A DNA stretch of 64,000 bases from assembly GCA_039707655.1 (NCBI GenBank), contig CM077676.1, positions 83,105,895-83,169,894 on the forward strand. The letters are read 5' to 3'. The notes beneath the pieces were generated by a model. That model searched no databases and was not told where the DNA came from. It worked only from the letters and a program-made list of their open reading frames with translations. Of this stretch, positions 21,561 through 32,516 are shown piece after piece. The position numbers were made by a program, and so were the translations under genes. Every line of letters starts with the position of its first letter. The first letter of the stretch is position 1. The DNA is from Elymus sibiricus. Taxonomy: Eukaryota; Streptophyta; Magnoliopsida; Poales; Poaceae.

Positions 21561-23197
21561 TGATACGTCTCTACTGTATCTATAATTTATGAAGTATTCA
21601 TGCCATGTTTATAACTATTTTATATGGTTTTGGTATGATTTGATTAGAACTAACCCGGACTGATGTTGTTTTCAGCAGAACTACCGTGGTGTTGTTTTTT
21701 GTGCAGAAATAAAAGTTCTCGGAATTGGACGAAACTTTTTGACGATTTTTTTGGACCAAAAGAGACCCCCAAAGCTTCGTGGAAGGACCAGAAGCCTCAC
21801 GAGGTGCTCACAAGGTACCACGGCGCGGCCTGGGGGGGTCGCGCCGTGCTGCCTTGTGGGGCCCTCCTAGCTCCTTTTCGCGTGATTCCAACGCTGAAAA
21901 ATCCTATAAATAGAGAAACCCCCAGAAATAAACCTAGAACTTCGACGCCACCGCCGCAAGCCTCTATACCGAAGAAATACCATCTGGAGCTTTGTTCCGG
22001 CACCCTGCCGGAGGGGGGAATCATCACCGGAGGCCATCTTCATCATCCTGGCGGTCTCCACGACGAGGAGGGAGTAGTTCACCCTCGGGGCTGAGGGTAT
22101 GTACCAGTAGCTATGTGTTTGATCTCTCTCTCTCGTGTTCTTTATTTGGCACGATCTTGATGTACCGCGAGCTTTGTTAATATAGTTGGATCATATGGTG
22201 TTTCTTCCCTCTCTATTTTCTTGTGATGAATTGAGTCTCTCCCTTTGAGGTTTCGTTATTGTCGGATTGAATATTTAAGATTTGAGAACACTTGATGTAT
22301 GTCTTGCATGTGGATACCCGTGGTGACAATGGGGTATTCTATTGAATCACTTGACGTATGTTTTGGTGATCAACTCGCGGATTCCCGTGACCTTGGGGTG
22401 ATCTAGGCATAGGGGTTGGTTGCACGTTTTCATCTTCTTTTCTCCGATAGAAACTTTGGGGTACTCTTTGAAGTTCTTTGTGTAGATTGAATATTATGAA
22501 ACTGAAGTTGTTTGATGCATATCGAATAATCAACTCACGGATACTTGTGGTGACATTGGAGTATCTAGGTGACATTAGAGTTGGTTGATGCGTATCATAT
22601 GGTGTTATTTTAGTACCAACTCTAGGGCCGTTTGTGACACTTATAGGGATGGCTCAATAGATTGATCGGAAAGGATAACTTTGAGGTGGTTTCGTACCCT
22701 ACAACAATTTCATCTTATGTTCTCCGCTAATAGGAACTTTGGAGTGATTCTTTGTCGCATGTTGAGGGATTGTTCTATGATTCAATTATGTTTGCACTGT
22801 TGAGAGATTGCACTAGTGAAAGTATGAACCCTAGGCCTTGTTTTTAAGGATTGCAATACCGTTTGTGCTCCGTTTTATCACTTGCTACCTTGCTGTTTTT
22901 TTATTTTCAGATTACAAAAACCTATATCTACTATCCATACTACACTTGTATCACCATCTCTTCGCCGAACTAGTGCACCTATACAATTTGCCATTGTATT
23001 GGGTGTGTTGGGGACACAAGAGATTTCTTATATTTGATTGCAGGGTTGTTTGAGAGAGACCATCTTCATCCTACGCCTCCCATGGATTGATAAACCTTAG
23101 GTCATCCACTTGAGGGAAATTTGCTACTGTCCTACAAAACTCTGCACTTGGAGGCCCAACAACGTCTACAAGAATAAAAGTTGCGTAGTAGACATCA
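21561..23197 (+). repeat. 5' LTR of Athila-type element 2
   Basis: TGATACGTCTCTACTGTATC...GTAGACATCA. A TATA-like CCTATAAATAG is near 21903. Its 3' end GTAGACATCA is the normal end of this LTR subfamily (compare 52352-52360). Confidence 0.9.
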
Positions 23198-23207
23198 AGC
23201 TCTTTTC

Positions 23208-23225
23208 TGGCGCCGCTGCCGGGGA
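23208..23225 (+). other. Primer binding site (tRNA-Asp type), element 2
   Basis: TGGCGCCGCTGCCGGGGA, 11 nt after the LTR end, the standard Athila-clade site with one change. Confidence 0.85.
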
Positions 23226-23400
23226 GGTGAGTGCTTGAAGGTATATCTTTAGATCTTGCAATTGAATCTTTTAGTTTCTTGTTTTATCACTAGTTTGGTT
23301 TTATAAAAGAAAACTACAAAAAAATGGAATTGAGATTGCCTCACATGCTTCATCGATATGATGTCTTCTTAAAAATAAGGATTCCGATAATGGTGCTTAA

Positions 23401-23978
23401 TTGTTAGAAGAAGAATTTAATAAAATGTTTAATGTGAGTCCTTTGAATGATGAGCATGATTGCAATGTTGTTAGTATGAATTCTTTGAATATCCATAATG
23501 CTAATGATGATTGCACTTGTCATGATAAAAAAGTTTCTTATAAGCATGTCAATTTTTGTGGAGTGAATAAAATTTGTGAAGACATACCTTAACAGATGAT
23601 AGATTTTGTAAGAAGCATAAACATGATAAAATCAATTGGCGGCTCAAGGTGATAGATAAATTTGCTACGAAATTATGTTCTCTTCATCCCATCACTTGTG
23701 AACTTTGCAATAAGGTTGGTCATCTTAATTTTCAATGCATACTTTTTCATGATCGAATCATGTCCAAATATTGCAATATCTTGATCACCCTTAAACTTTA
23801 TAATGAACTTTGTTTATTTTTGGGGAGTGAAGAATTGACACATAAAAATAGTTGGTTTGAAGTATTCATTCTCACAAAAGACATTGAAAATAATTTAGAG
23901 GAAATCTATATGTTTTGTGTGGTAAATTGCAATGAGAAAGCTTATATAGCCAACTATAGAAAAAGGGAAAACAAATAG
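23401..23978 (+). pseudogene. Degenerate gag-like frames with a CCHC zinc knuckle
   Basis: Two short frames (23401-23592 and 23649-23978) lie where gag is expected. The second contains CELCNKVGHLNFQC, a perfect CX2CX4HX4C knuckle used by Gag to bind RNA. The rest is not recognisable by eye. The first starts at a TTG, so its true start is unknown. Stops between the two show that the frame is broken. Confidence 0.6.
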
Positions 23979-24235
23979 AATATAAAAGAAATACTAATGG
24001 AAGGGTAAAGATTCCCCCTTTCCCTCCTATTTTCTCTCATGATGAAACAGGTAACGAGGAGGAGCTTCCTATCCAACCAATCTCTTCAATAAGAAGCTCG
24101 GAAGAATTAAATAAACCCACACATAATCTGGTAAAGAAAAAGTAAAGAAGGAAAAGTAGAGGGAAAGAGGTATCTCTCCCAAATAATGTTGCTCCTATTA
24201 TTGTTGTACCTCATGAGAATGAATCAAAAATAATT

Positions 24236-24631
24236 GTGGAAGATGATACACTTGATGATGATTTTGTTATGCCTATTGCTTGTTGTGATGATTATGATTG
24301 GGAAGATAATGATACTTCTTATGATCATGAAAATCTTAATGGCACCAACTTGGAGGAATATGATAATAATTGTTATACTATTGGTGTTATTCATACTATT
24401 GATGATAATAGTGATAATGCTAATGATATGCAAACCAACAAGCTTGGGGATGCTATGTTTGATTGGAATGATATGTTTGAGAATTTATTTGCTGCAAATA
24501 ACGTTTGCCCTAAGCTTGGGGATGCTATGCTTAATGAAAATGATCTTTTTATTCCCCCTACTTTTGATGAGCAAATTTATTATGATGATGACATGCCTCC
24601 TATCTATGATGATTATTGTGATGATACTTAA
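24236..24631 (+). CDS. Unidentified highly acidic 131-aa frame inside element 2
   Basis: I do not recognise this protein. It is very rich in Asp, Glu and Asn, with few basic residues. It repeats K-L-G-D-A-M at two places (about residues 69 and 92). Those repeats are encoded by AAGCTTGGGGATGC, the same 14-mer as the element's polypurine tract. A related-looking frame (24635-25114, 159 aa) follows three bases after the stop region. It could be a degenerate accessory product of non-autonomous Athila-type elements or a chance frame in repetitive DNA. Confidence 0.4.
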   Translation: MEDDTLDDDFVMPIACCDDYDWEDNDTSYDHENLNGTNLEEYDNNCYTIGVIHTIDDNSDNANDMQTNKLGDAMFDWNDMFENLFAANNVCPKLGDAMLNENDLFIPPTFDEQIYYDDDMPPIYDDYCDDT

Positions 24632-24634
24632 GTT

Positions 24635-25114
24635 ATGAAAAATAGTGATGATTTTTATTATAATACTTGTTATAATTATGAAAATCCTTTTACTGAACAT
24701 CACTCTTTTAATGTGGAAACAATTTATAGTATTCGAGTTTCATACGATACTCCCACTATTAAGAATGATAAGAAGATTGCTCGTGTGGAGAGTAATAAAA
24801 ATTCTATGCTTATGTATCATGACAAGAATGCTTTGTGTGATGGAAATATTGTTGAATTTCTTCATGATTCTACTGAAAATTATTATGAGAGAGGATCATA
24901 TGCTTGTAGGTGTTGCAATAATATCAAGTTTCCTCTCTATGCGTTGAAAGTTTTGAAGTCATGCTTGTTTTGCCTTCCTATGCTAGTTGATTCTTGCTCC
25001 CATAAGTTGTTTGCTCACAAAATCCCTATGCACAGGAACTGTGTTAGGCTTAAATGTGCTTGCCATATGTTTCATGATGCTCCCATTGTGTTTCAATTCT
25101 TTACTTTTATGTGA
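24635..25114 (+). CDS. Unidentified 159-aa frame inside element 2
   Basis: It continues directly after the acidic frame and is probably part of the same ancestral coding region. A Tyr/Asn-rich N-terminus is followed by a Cys-rich C-terminal half (CRCC, CLFCLP, CKCACH-like spacing around residues 100-145). I know no domain that fits. It ends 20-30 bp before the CGCTTGTTGGGAG motif that closes the coding part of these elements, which supports it being residual element coding sequence. Confidence 0.4.
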   Translation: MKNSDDFYYNTCYNYENPFTEHHSFNVETIYSIRVSYDTPTIKNDKKIARVESNKNSMLMYHDKNALCDGNIVEFLHDSTENYYERGSYACRCCNNIKFPLYALKVLKSCLFCLPMLVDSCSHKLFAHKIPMHRNCVRLKCACHMFHDAPIVFQFFTFM

Positions 25115-25140
25115 GCATCATTGAAATCATCATGCCTAGC

Positions 25141-28100
25141 TAAAAGGCATTAAAGAAAAGCGCTTGTTGGGAGACAACCCAATATTTATACCTACTGTTT
25201 TTGTGTGATCACATGATTAAGATACTGTAGTAATCATGTTTTATATGTTTTCTTTCAGTAATGTGCCAAGTAAAGCCTTTGGGATAGTGTGGATACTTGT
25301 TGATTTGATTCTGTGCAAAAACAGAAACTTTTGCGTCCAGTGCTGGAATTTCTAGTCTGTACTGGAGCGTGAGAAAATTCTGAAATTTTTACACAGTATT
25401 GGGCTACAAATTTTTTACGTTGTCCTAATTGTTCAGAATTTTTTTAGGTACAGAAGTATGGTTTTTAAATCGCTCACAACATGCTGTTCTGTTTTTGACA
25501 GATTATGTTTTCGGTGCATAGTTTGCTTGTTTTAGTGTTTCCATAGCTTATATTGGTCAATATAAATTGTGGAAATGATAGAGTAAAGTAGGCATTATGT
25601 GAGAACAATTATAAATCTTGTCTTGACAGTACCTAAGTGGATGATTTATCTTTATCATACTAACCTATCCCACAAGTTCCGTTAAGTTTTGTGTGATTGA
25701 AGTTTTCAAATTTTGGGTCAGATATCGATATGAGGAGAATAAGGAGAGGCAAGACCCTAATCTTGGGGATGCCCAAGGCACCCCAAGGTAATACTCAAGG
25801 AAGACTCAAGCGTCTAAGCTTGGGGATGCCCCGGAAGGCACCCCCTCTTTCGTCTTCAACACTATCGGTAACCTCACTTGGAGCTATATTTTTATTCGTC
25901 ACATAATATGAGTTTTGCTTGGAGCATAATTTTATTCTGTTGATATTTGCTTGGTGTTATAAATAATCATGTTTTGTATCTTTTAGTTCAATAAAATGCC
26001 AATTATAGCCTTTACCATGCTCAGTTTGCAAGTTCATGTGTTGCTGTTTGAAAACAGAAAGTTTTCTTTTATGTCCAGAATATTCCTGAATAGTCAGAAC
26101 ATGATAAAAATCTGAAATTTTTACACAGTAATAATGCATGAGTTATATGTCACGTGGTAATTTTTCAGAAGTTTTGGAGTTAGGGAAGTATGAATTTTAA
26201 ATCCTCCTTTACAGACTGTTCTGTTTTGGCAGATTTCGGTTATAGTTGCATTGTTTGCATATGTTGCTTGTTTAATGTTTCTATTTGTGGATAGGAGTAT
26301 TAAATATGCAGAGGCATTTAGTATGCAATGTTTAATTATAATTTTTGTGATTTGATACAGTAGAGAATGTTAAGATTTTGAGTGGATTTATACTAACTTA
26401 TCTCACGAGTTCTTGTTGAGTTTTGTGTGGATGAACTTTTTAAAGCTTTAGGAGAAGCCATGATATGAGAGGAATTATGGAGACACAAGAGGTCAAGCTT
26501 GGGGATGCCCAAGGCACCCCAAGATAATATTCCAATAAGTCTCAAGCAACTAAGCTTGGGGATGCCCCGGTAGGCATCCCACCTTCCTTCATCAACACCT
26601 ATCGGTTAGCCTAAGTTTTTACTTGTTCACATGATATGTGCTATTCTTGGAGTGTCCTTTTATTTTAATTTTGTTTGCTATTTGAATAAAATTATCAAGA
26701 TCTGGAATATTTATTGAGAGAGAGTCTTCACATAGCTACTTAATTGTTTAACTTCTCATTAATCTTCACTTATATATTTTGGAGTAGTTTCTCGTTTACT
26801 CTCGTGCTTCACTTATATCCTAAGAGTAAATTGTTGAATGAATTGAATATCATACAGTTGAAATTATATGTGCTTCATATGCTTGTCCCATGGGGAGTAG
26901 TGACTTCACATATACAAAGTATAAGTTGTAAAATTTATTGAAACTTAGCAAACATAGCATTGGTCACTTGAACAATTCATGAAAGAATATTGAAGGAAGA
27001 GAGATTTCACATATAAATATATTATCTTGGACATCTTCTATGATTGTGAGCCCCCATTAATTATTTTCAACCTTGATCAAGTAGTTGATGTTGGACAAGG
27101 AAGACAACGTAATGGGTTATGTTTGTTTATATTCACATAGATGTTATATTGTCATGGATCCTCTAACATGTGGTGCTTGCCCCCTATCTTTTGCTAGCCA
27201 AAATTCTGCACTAAGTAGAGATACTACTTGTGCATCCAAAACCCTTGAACCCAGTTTCATGTCATGAGAGTCCACTATATCTACCTATGGATTGAATAAG
27301 ATCCTTCAAATAAGTTGTCATCGGTGCAAAGCAATAAAATTGCTCCTAAACATGTATGAACTTTTATTGTAAGGGAAAATAAGCTTTTTACGATCTTGTG
27401 ATGGTGGAGTAATAAAAGCGACAGACTGCATAATAAAGGTCGCTATCACCAGGGGCAATATAAAGTGACGTTCCTTTACATTAAGAGCTTGCACATTCAA
27501 AAACAAAAAGTGCATGACGACCTCTGCTTCCCTCTGCAAAGGGCCGATCTTTTACTTTATGAATTTACTTTTATGCAAGAGTCAATAGTGTTCTTCTTTA
27601 CCCTGTTTTTATTTTCTCTCTTGGCAAGCATCATGTGATGGGGAAAGATCTAGGCACATATATCCCGTTGAATATAGGTGATCATGAGTTATTATTGTTG
27701 ACATTATCCATGAGATAAATAAGTTGGGAGGCAGAACATTAAGCCCCTATCTTCCTATGTGTTGGACTGAAACGATTTGTTCTAAAAATATGCTTTGAGT
27801 GTCAGCAATCATGGAAGACTACATGATAGTTGAGTATGTGGAATCTGCTAAATCAAAGCTCTTACATAGACCCTTCCTAAAAATAAGATGAATTGCAATT
27901 GTTTGATGACTGAAAACATAGTTTGTTAGTTTTCAAGAACGTTTATGGTCTATACTTTAACATGTGAATAGCTTGCTACTTGATCATGAGAAGTTTTATG
28001 AGATGAGCTACTGTTTATGATATACAATCATGCTAGAAAAGTGACTGAAATTATCATTGATCAAACTTATGCACTATGCTAGCATTCACACTTCATAAAT

Positions 28101-28142
28101 TATTTCTTTCATCATTTACCTACTAGAGGACGAGCAGGAATT
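25141..28142 (+). other. Non-coding 3' internal region of element 2, with a ~720-bp degenerate duplication
   Basis: AT-rich with no credible gene. Segment 25250-25900 is repeated in diverged form at about 25980-26620: both contain a GCCTTT...AACAGAAA block, TCTGAAATTTTTACACAGTA, a GACTGTTCTGTTTT-like block, then two copies of the purine-tract-like motif and CATCAACACC/TTCAACAC...TATCGGT. Element 1 holds a single copy of the same block (14890-15450). Confidence 0.7.
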
Positions 28143-28156
28143 AAGCTTGGGGATGC
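28143..28156 (+). other. Polypurine tract of element 2
   Basis: AAGCTTGGGGATGC directly before the 3' LTR. Five further exact copies lie inside the element at 24440, 24512, 25816, 26495 and 26552. Confidence 0.85.
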
Positions 28157-29767
28157 TGATACGTCTCCAACATATCTATAATTTATGAAGTATTCATGCC
28201 ATGTTTATAACAATTTTATATGGTTTTGGTATGATTTGATCAGAACTAATCCGGACTGACGCTGTTTTCAACAGAACTACCGTGCTGTTGTTTTTTGTGC
28301 AGAAATAAAAGTTCTCGGAATTGGACGAAACATTTTGACAATTTTTTCTGGACCAAAAGAGACCCTCGAAGCTTCATGGAAGGACCAGAAGCCTCACGAC
28401 GTGCTCACAAGGCACCACGGCGCGGGCTGGGGGGGTCGACCCGTGCTGCCTTCTGGGGCCCTCGTAGCTCCTTTTCGCGTGATTCCAACGCTGAAAAATC
28501 CTATAAATAGAGAAACCCCCAGAAATAAACCTAGAACTTTGACGTCGCCGCCGCAAGCCTCTGTACCGAAGAAATACCATCTGGAGCCCTGTTCCGGCAC
28601 CCTGCCGGAGGGGGGAATCATCACCGGAGGCCATCTTCATCATCCCGGCGGTCTCCATGACGAGGAGGGCGTAGTTCACCCTCGGGCTGAGGGTATGTAC
28701 CAGTAGCTATGTGTTTGATCTCTCTCTCTCTCTCTCTGTCGTGTTCTTGATTTGGCATAATCTGGATGTACCCCGAGCTTTGTTAATATAGTTGGATCAT
28801 ATGGTGTTTCTTCCCTCTCTATCTTCTTGTGTTGAATTGAGTCTTTCCCTTTGAGGTTTCGTTATTGTCGGATTGAATATTTCAGATTTGAGAACACTTG
28901 ATGTATGTCTTGCATGTGGATACCCGTGGTGACAATGGGGTATTCTATTGAGTCACTTGATGTATGTTTTGGTGATCAACTCATGGATTCCCGTGACCTT
29001 GGGGTGATCTAGGCATAGGGGTTGGTTGCACGTTTTCATCTTCTTTTCTCCGGTAGAAACTTTGGGCTACTCTTTGAAGTTCTTTGTGTGGATTGAATAT
29101 TATGAGACTGAAGTTGTTTGATGCATATCGAATAATCAACTCACGGATACTTGTGGTGACATTGGAGTATCTAGGTGACATTAGAGTTGGTTGATGCGTA
29201 TCATATGGTGTTATTTTAGTACCAACTCTAGGGCCGTTTGTGACACTTATAGGGATGGCTCAATAGATTGATCGGAAAGGGTAACTTTGAGGTGGTTTCG
29301 TACCCTACAACAATTTCATCTTATGTTCTCCGCTAATAGGAACTTTGGAGTGATTCTTTGTCGCATGTTGTGGGATTGTTATATGATTCAATTATGTTAG
29401 CACTGTTGAGAGATTGCACTAGTGAAAGTATGAACCCTAGGCCTTGTTTTTAAGCATTGCAATACCGTTTGTGCTCCGTTTTATCACTTGCTACCTTGCT
29501 GTTTTTTTATTTTCAGATTACAAAAACCTATATCTACTATCCATACTACACTTGTATCACCATCTCTTCGCCGAACTAGTGCACCTATACAATTTACCAT
29601 TGTATTGGGTGTGTTGGGGACACAAGAGATTTTTTCTATTTGATTACAGGGTTGTTTGAGAGAGACCTTAGGTCATCCACTTGAGGGAAATTTGCTACTG
29701 TCATACAAAACTCTGCACTTGGAGGCCCAACAACGTCTACAAGAATAAAAGTTGCGTAGTAAACTCA
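28157..29767 (+). repeat. 3' LTR of Athila-type element 2, with altered end
   Basis: It matches the 5' LTR but lacks about 38 bp near 29669 (the stretch ATCTTCATC...AAACC of 23062-23099, flanked by ACC on both sides). It ends GTAAACTCA instead of GTAGACATCA. A TC microsatellite at 28719-28737 is longer than in the 5' LTR. Confidence 0.88.
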
Positions 29768-29772
29768 TGTAG

Positions 29773-31908
29773 CAGTGCGTTAGGTCATCCCTAGCAGCAT
29801 ATTGCCATGTCATGCATCTGTGTTGCATTTGTTTGCTTTGTATTTATTGTTTCTTCCCCCTCTTCTCTCCAGTAGAATCCGAGATTGACGATGCTCCCGA
29901 GTACGGCTACGCCCCCTGACGCCCAACCTCTTTCAGTAGAGCTTCCTGGCAAGCAAAAACCCCTTGATCATTCCTATATCGCCCATTCTTTCTCTCCCAT
30001 GCTTGCATTAGATTTTGCTACTGTATTTGATTGCTCCTATTATGATGCATATCCTGATTTTGTAACCTGCTGTTGATACTTTATCTGTTGTCCTATATGC
30101 CTAGTATAGGCTGGTTAGTGATCCATCAGTGGTCCCGCACCCTTGTCCGTGTTGCGATGCTTTGCTTCCGGATGTTTCGATCAACGTGGACGATGTGCAG
30201 AGACCGACACAGCACCGCACACACCCTTAGTTGTACGACTCTGCAGAGCTACTATCGAGTGCCGAGGGTGATACCTCCTACCTCACTCTTGATGACATCT
30301 CTGTAGCGTAGCTAGTCGGTTGTGGGTCACCGAGGGTGATTCCTCTTTCACCACCTCCGATGATGCCTCTGTCGTGCAGCCCCTCAAGTGTGAACCCATC
30401 GAGGGTGATTCCTCCAAGTTCACCTTGACGGTTACATCGAGTAGGAATCCAACGAGGGTGATTCCTCGGGTTCCCCCTTGATGGTATGGACACACGGTTA
30501 CCATGTTTTTACCTCAGTCCCTTGTTGAAGTCGGGTCGACCCCGAGGGGTACCCGCGAGAGATGTGAAGTCGGGTTGACCGTGAGGGTACCCGCGAGATA
30601 ATTACGCGGCACGGCCGGGCAGGCAGACCGCCCCAGGAGAGGGAAGGGCCAAGCCCTTGTCGTAAGTCCGTGAGACGGGGTGACGGGATCACTGATCGTC
30701 TCCGCGAGCTCCCAATACACTAATGGTCTGGATATGAGATCTGAGTAGGCCTCTGGTCTTTTCTAACTAACCACCACGCGGGATAAGTTATGGGCACTCG
30801 GCGCCGTACGTTTCTTCTGAAAGCTCTGCTAGAAGTCCAGTTCAGCATTGTGGCACGGTCGGATCGTGCCATCCAGGAGAGAGGTGGCGCCGGTATTCAC
30901 CCTGCGCACAACGAATCGGAGTGCTCAGGACGACTGGCCCAAGACCCCTTCGCACTTAGGATGTAGACCGGCGGGGACCTCTCTGCGGAGCCTAGGTAGG
31001 ACTACGGCGTGTCGATCAGCCGAGGCCGGGCATGACCAGGAAAAGTGTGTCCGGCCAGAGTTAATCGAGCGTGTTGGGTAAGTTGGTGCACCCCTACAGG
31101 GAAGTTATCTATTCGAATAGCCGTCTCCGCGGTAACAGGACGCTCGGAGTTGTATCCCGATCTACTACAACTAGAACTGGATACTTGTGATACTAAACTG
31201 ATATGATGGCTCCAGGATCACTTTCTCACAGGGAGTCGAGGAAGGATCTCTGGGCATGGCTAATATATACTTGTTACTATATTATATGTTATTCTACTCT
31301 CTTCTATTGCTGCAAGACGCTGCAAGATGCTAGTCTTCGATAGGCTAGGCCTTCCCCTCTATTCTGGCATTTCTGCAGTATAGTCCACAGATACAGCCCA
31401 TTCCCTTTGATACCGATGCATACTTAGCATAGTTCTGATGTAAGTCTTGCGAGTACTTTGGATGAGTACTCACGGTTGCTTTGCTACCTTTTTCCCCCTA
31501 CCCGATTGCTGCGATCAGATGACAGAGTCCCGGAGACAGTTGATCCCGTCGATGACTACTACTGCCCCGACGGAGCCTACGACTACGTGGAGACCGACGA
31601 CCAGGAGTAGTTTCGGAGGCTCCCAGGCAGGAGACCTGTGCCTTTTTGATCTAGAAGTCGTTGATTTGCTCAGCCTTCTTAAGGCAACCTTGTTTAGCTA
31701 TGTCTGTACTCAGATATTGTTGCTTTCGTTGACTCTTGTATTCGAGCTTATGTATTCGAGCCCTCGAGGCCCCTGCCTTATAATATAAAGCTTGTATTAT
31801 TTTATTTTGTGTCTAGAGTTGTGTTGTGATATCTTCCCGTGAGTCCCTAGGCTTGATCGTGCGCATTTGCGTGTATGATTACTACATGATTGAGTCGGGG
31901 GCATCACA
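29773..31908 (+). other. 3' part of the Del/Tekay-like solo LTR
   Basis: This 2.1-kb stretch has no gene. It holds four diverged repeats built on CGAGGGTGATTCCTC (near 30262, 30332, 30401 and 30456, spacing about 55-70 bp), a GTCGGGTTGACC-containing pair near 30531-30580, and the tail shared with 46100-46212 and 52240-52351 (AAAGCTTGTATTATTTTATT). Small frames here recur in the related LTRs and are not genes. Confidence 0.85.
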
Positions 31909-31913
31909 GAAGG

Positions 31914-32300
31914 AGATGGCGCAAAGTTGACAGCAAACTGATAGCAGCTGGCGAAGACGGTGCGTGGGGAATTCCTTGGCAATGGCTAGTGGCGCGGATT
32001 TAAATACGGAAGTTTGAGTGACAAGACTCGAATATGCAACTTTGGCAGTGACACGGACCGATTTTCCCATAAATATAATATTAGAAAAATTCCTGATGGG
32101 TTTGATGATATTGATTGGAATTGTATAAGTTAATATTTCTTTCCTATAAACTATATCAAAGTGTAATAAGACAAAACTAATATACACTCTATTTTGAAAT
32201 GAGGGGGGTATGCCATATCTTTAAGACATCATGACCTTGGCTATGAATGATTTCTCTGTACTACCCATGACATTTAATAGGATTTATTTGGAATTTATTT
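31914..32300. other. Low-copy upstream region with a probable Stowaway MITE end
   Basis: AT-rich DNA without a frame. CTATTTTGAAATGAGGGGGGTA at about 32188-32210 resembles the degenerate terminal repeat of Stowaway MITEs (TACTCCCTCCGT... on the other strand). I could not find the matching left end, so this is at best a remnant. Confidence 0.35.
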
Positions 32301-32399
32301 GGATAAGGATAACCTTTTTGCGGGTCGGATAAGGATAACCTTGATGCAAAAGAAACTGAAAATATCGTTTAATGTCATTAATTGGATAAGGATAACCTT
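32301..32399 (+). promoter_or_regulatory. Three identical 16-bp motifs GGATAAGGATAACCTT
   Basis: Perfect copies lie at 32301-32316, 32327-32342 and 32384-32399. The last ends 14 bp before a TATA box and about 118 bp before the ATG of the peptide gene. Each copy contains GATAAG (the I-box core), two GGATAA words (TTATCC on the other strand, the core of a known sugar-repressed element) and the imperfect inverted repeat AAGG-ATAA-CCTT. The last two copies are followed by TGATGCAA or TAATGCAA. Position and repetition suggest a transcription factor site cluster; the factor is unknown. Confidence 0.6.
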
Positions 32400-32412
32400 A
32401 ATGCAACCACAT

Positions 32413-32421
32413 CTATATAAG
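32413..32421 (+). promoter_or_regulatory. TATA box (CTATATAAG)
   Basis: CTATATAAG lies 104 bp upstream of the ATG at 32517, leaving a normal plant 5' UTR of about 65-75 bases. Confidence 0.65.
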
Positions 32422-32516
32422 GTGACTAAACGGTACCAGCCATTACCACAAAAAACATATCGATTAACAGACTATTGTATAACTACATATTCTCTATTGT
32501 TTTGTGTTCTTAGGCA

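Larger units (their letters stand above)
21561..29767 (+). mobile_element. Non-autonomous Athila-type Gypsy element 2, 8.2 kb
   Basis: LTRs 21561-23197 (1637 bp) and 28157-29767 (1611 bp) begin TGATACGTCTC. The exact TSD TGTAG lies at 21556-21560 and 29768-29772. The primer binding site TGGCGCCGCTGCCGGGGA is at 23208-23225. The polypurine tract AAGCTTGGGGATGC is at 28143-28156. The internal region holds only short, broken gag-like and unidentified frames (23401-25114) and a 3-kb non-coding part with internal duplication. No protease, reverse transcriptase or integrase is visible. Confidence 0.92.
10120..31908 (+). mobile_element. Solo LTR of a Del/Tekay-like long-LTR family, split by three insertions
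   Basis: The LTR begins TGTAACAC at 10120 and ends GGGGGCATCACA at 31908, flanked by the exact TSD GAAGG (10115-10119 and 31909-31913). Its parts are 10120-10873, 18464-18722, 20591-21560 and 29773-31908, about 4.1 kb in all. They align in order with the LTRs of the element at 43006-52351 (same start, same AACCCTAGCC-containing GC-rich middle, same AAGCTTGTATTATTTTATT tail). No internal region remains, so it is a solo LTR formed by LTR-LTR recombination. It is older than the three elements inside it. Confidence 0.9.

Noticed and set aside
25259..25520. Possible regulatory non-coding RNA in repeated blocks
   Set aside because: Shared blocks are explained by common ancestry of Athila-type internal regions and a local duplication.
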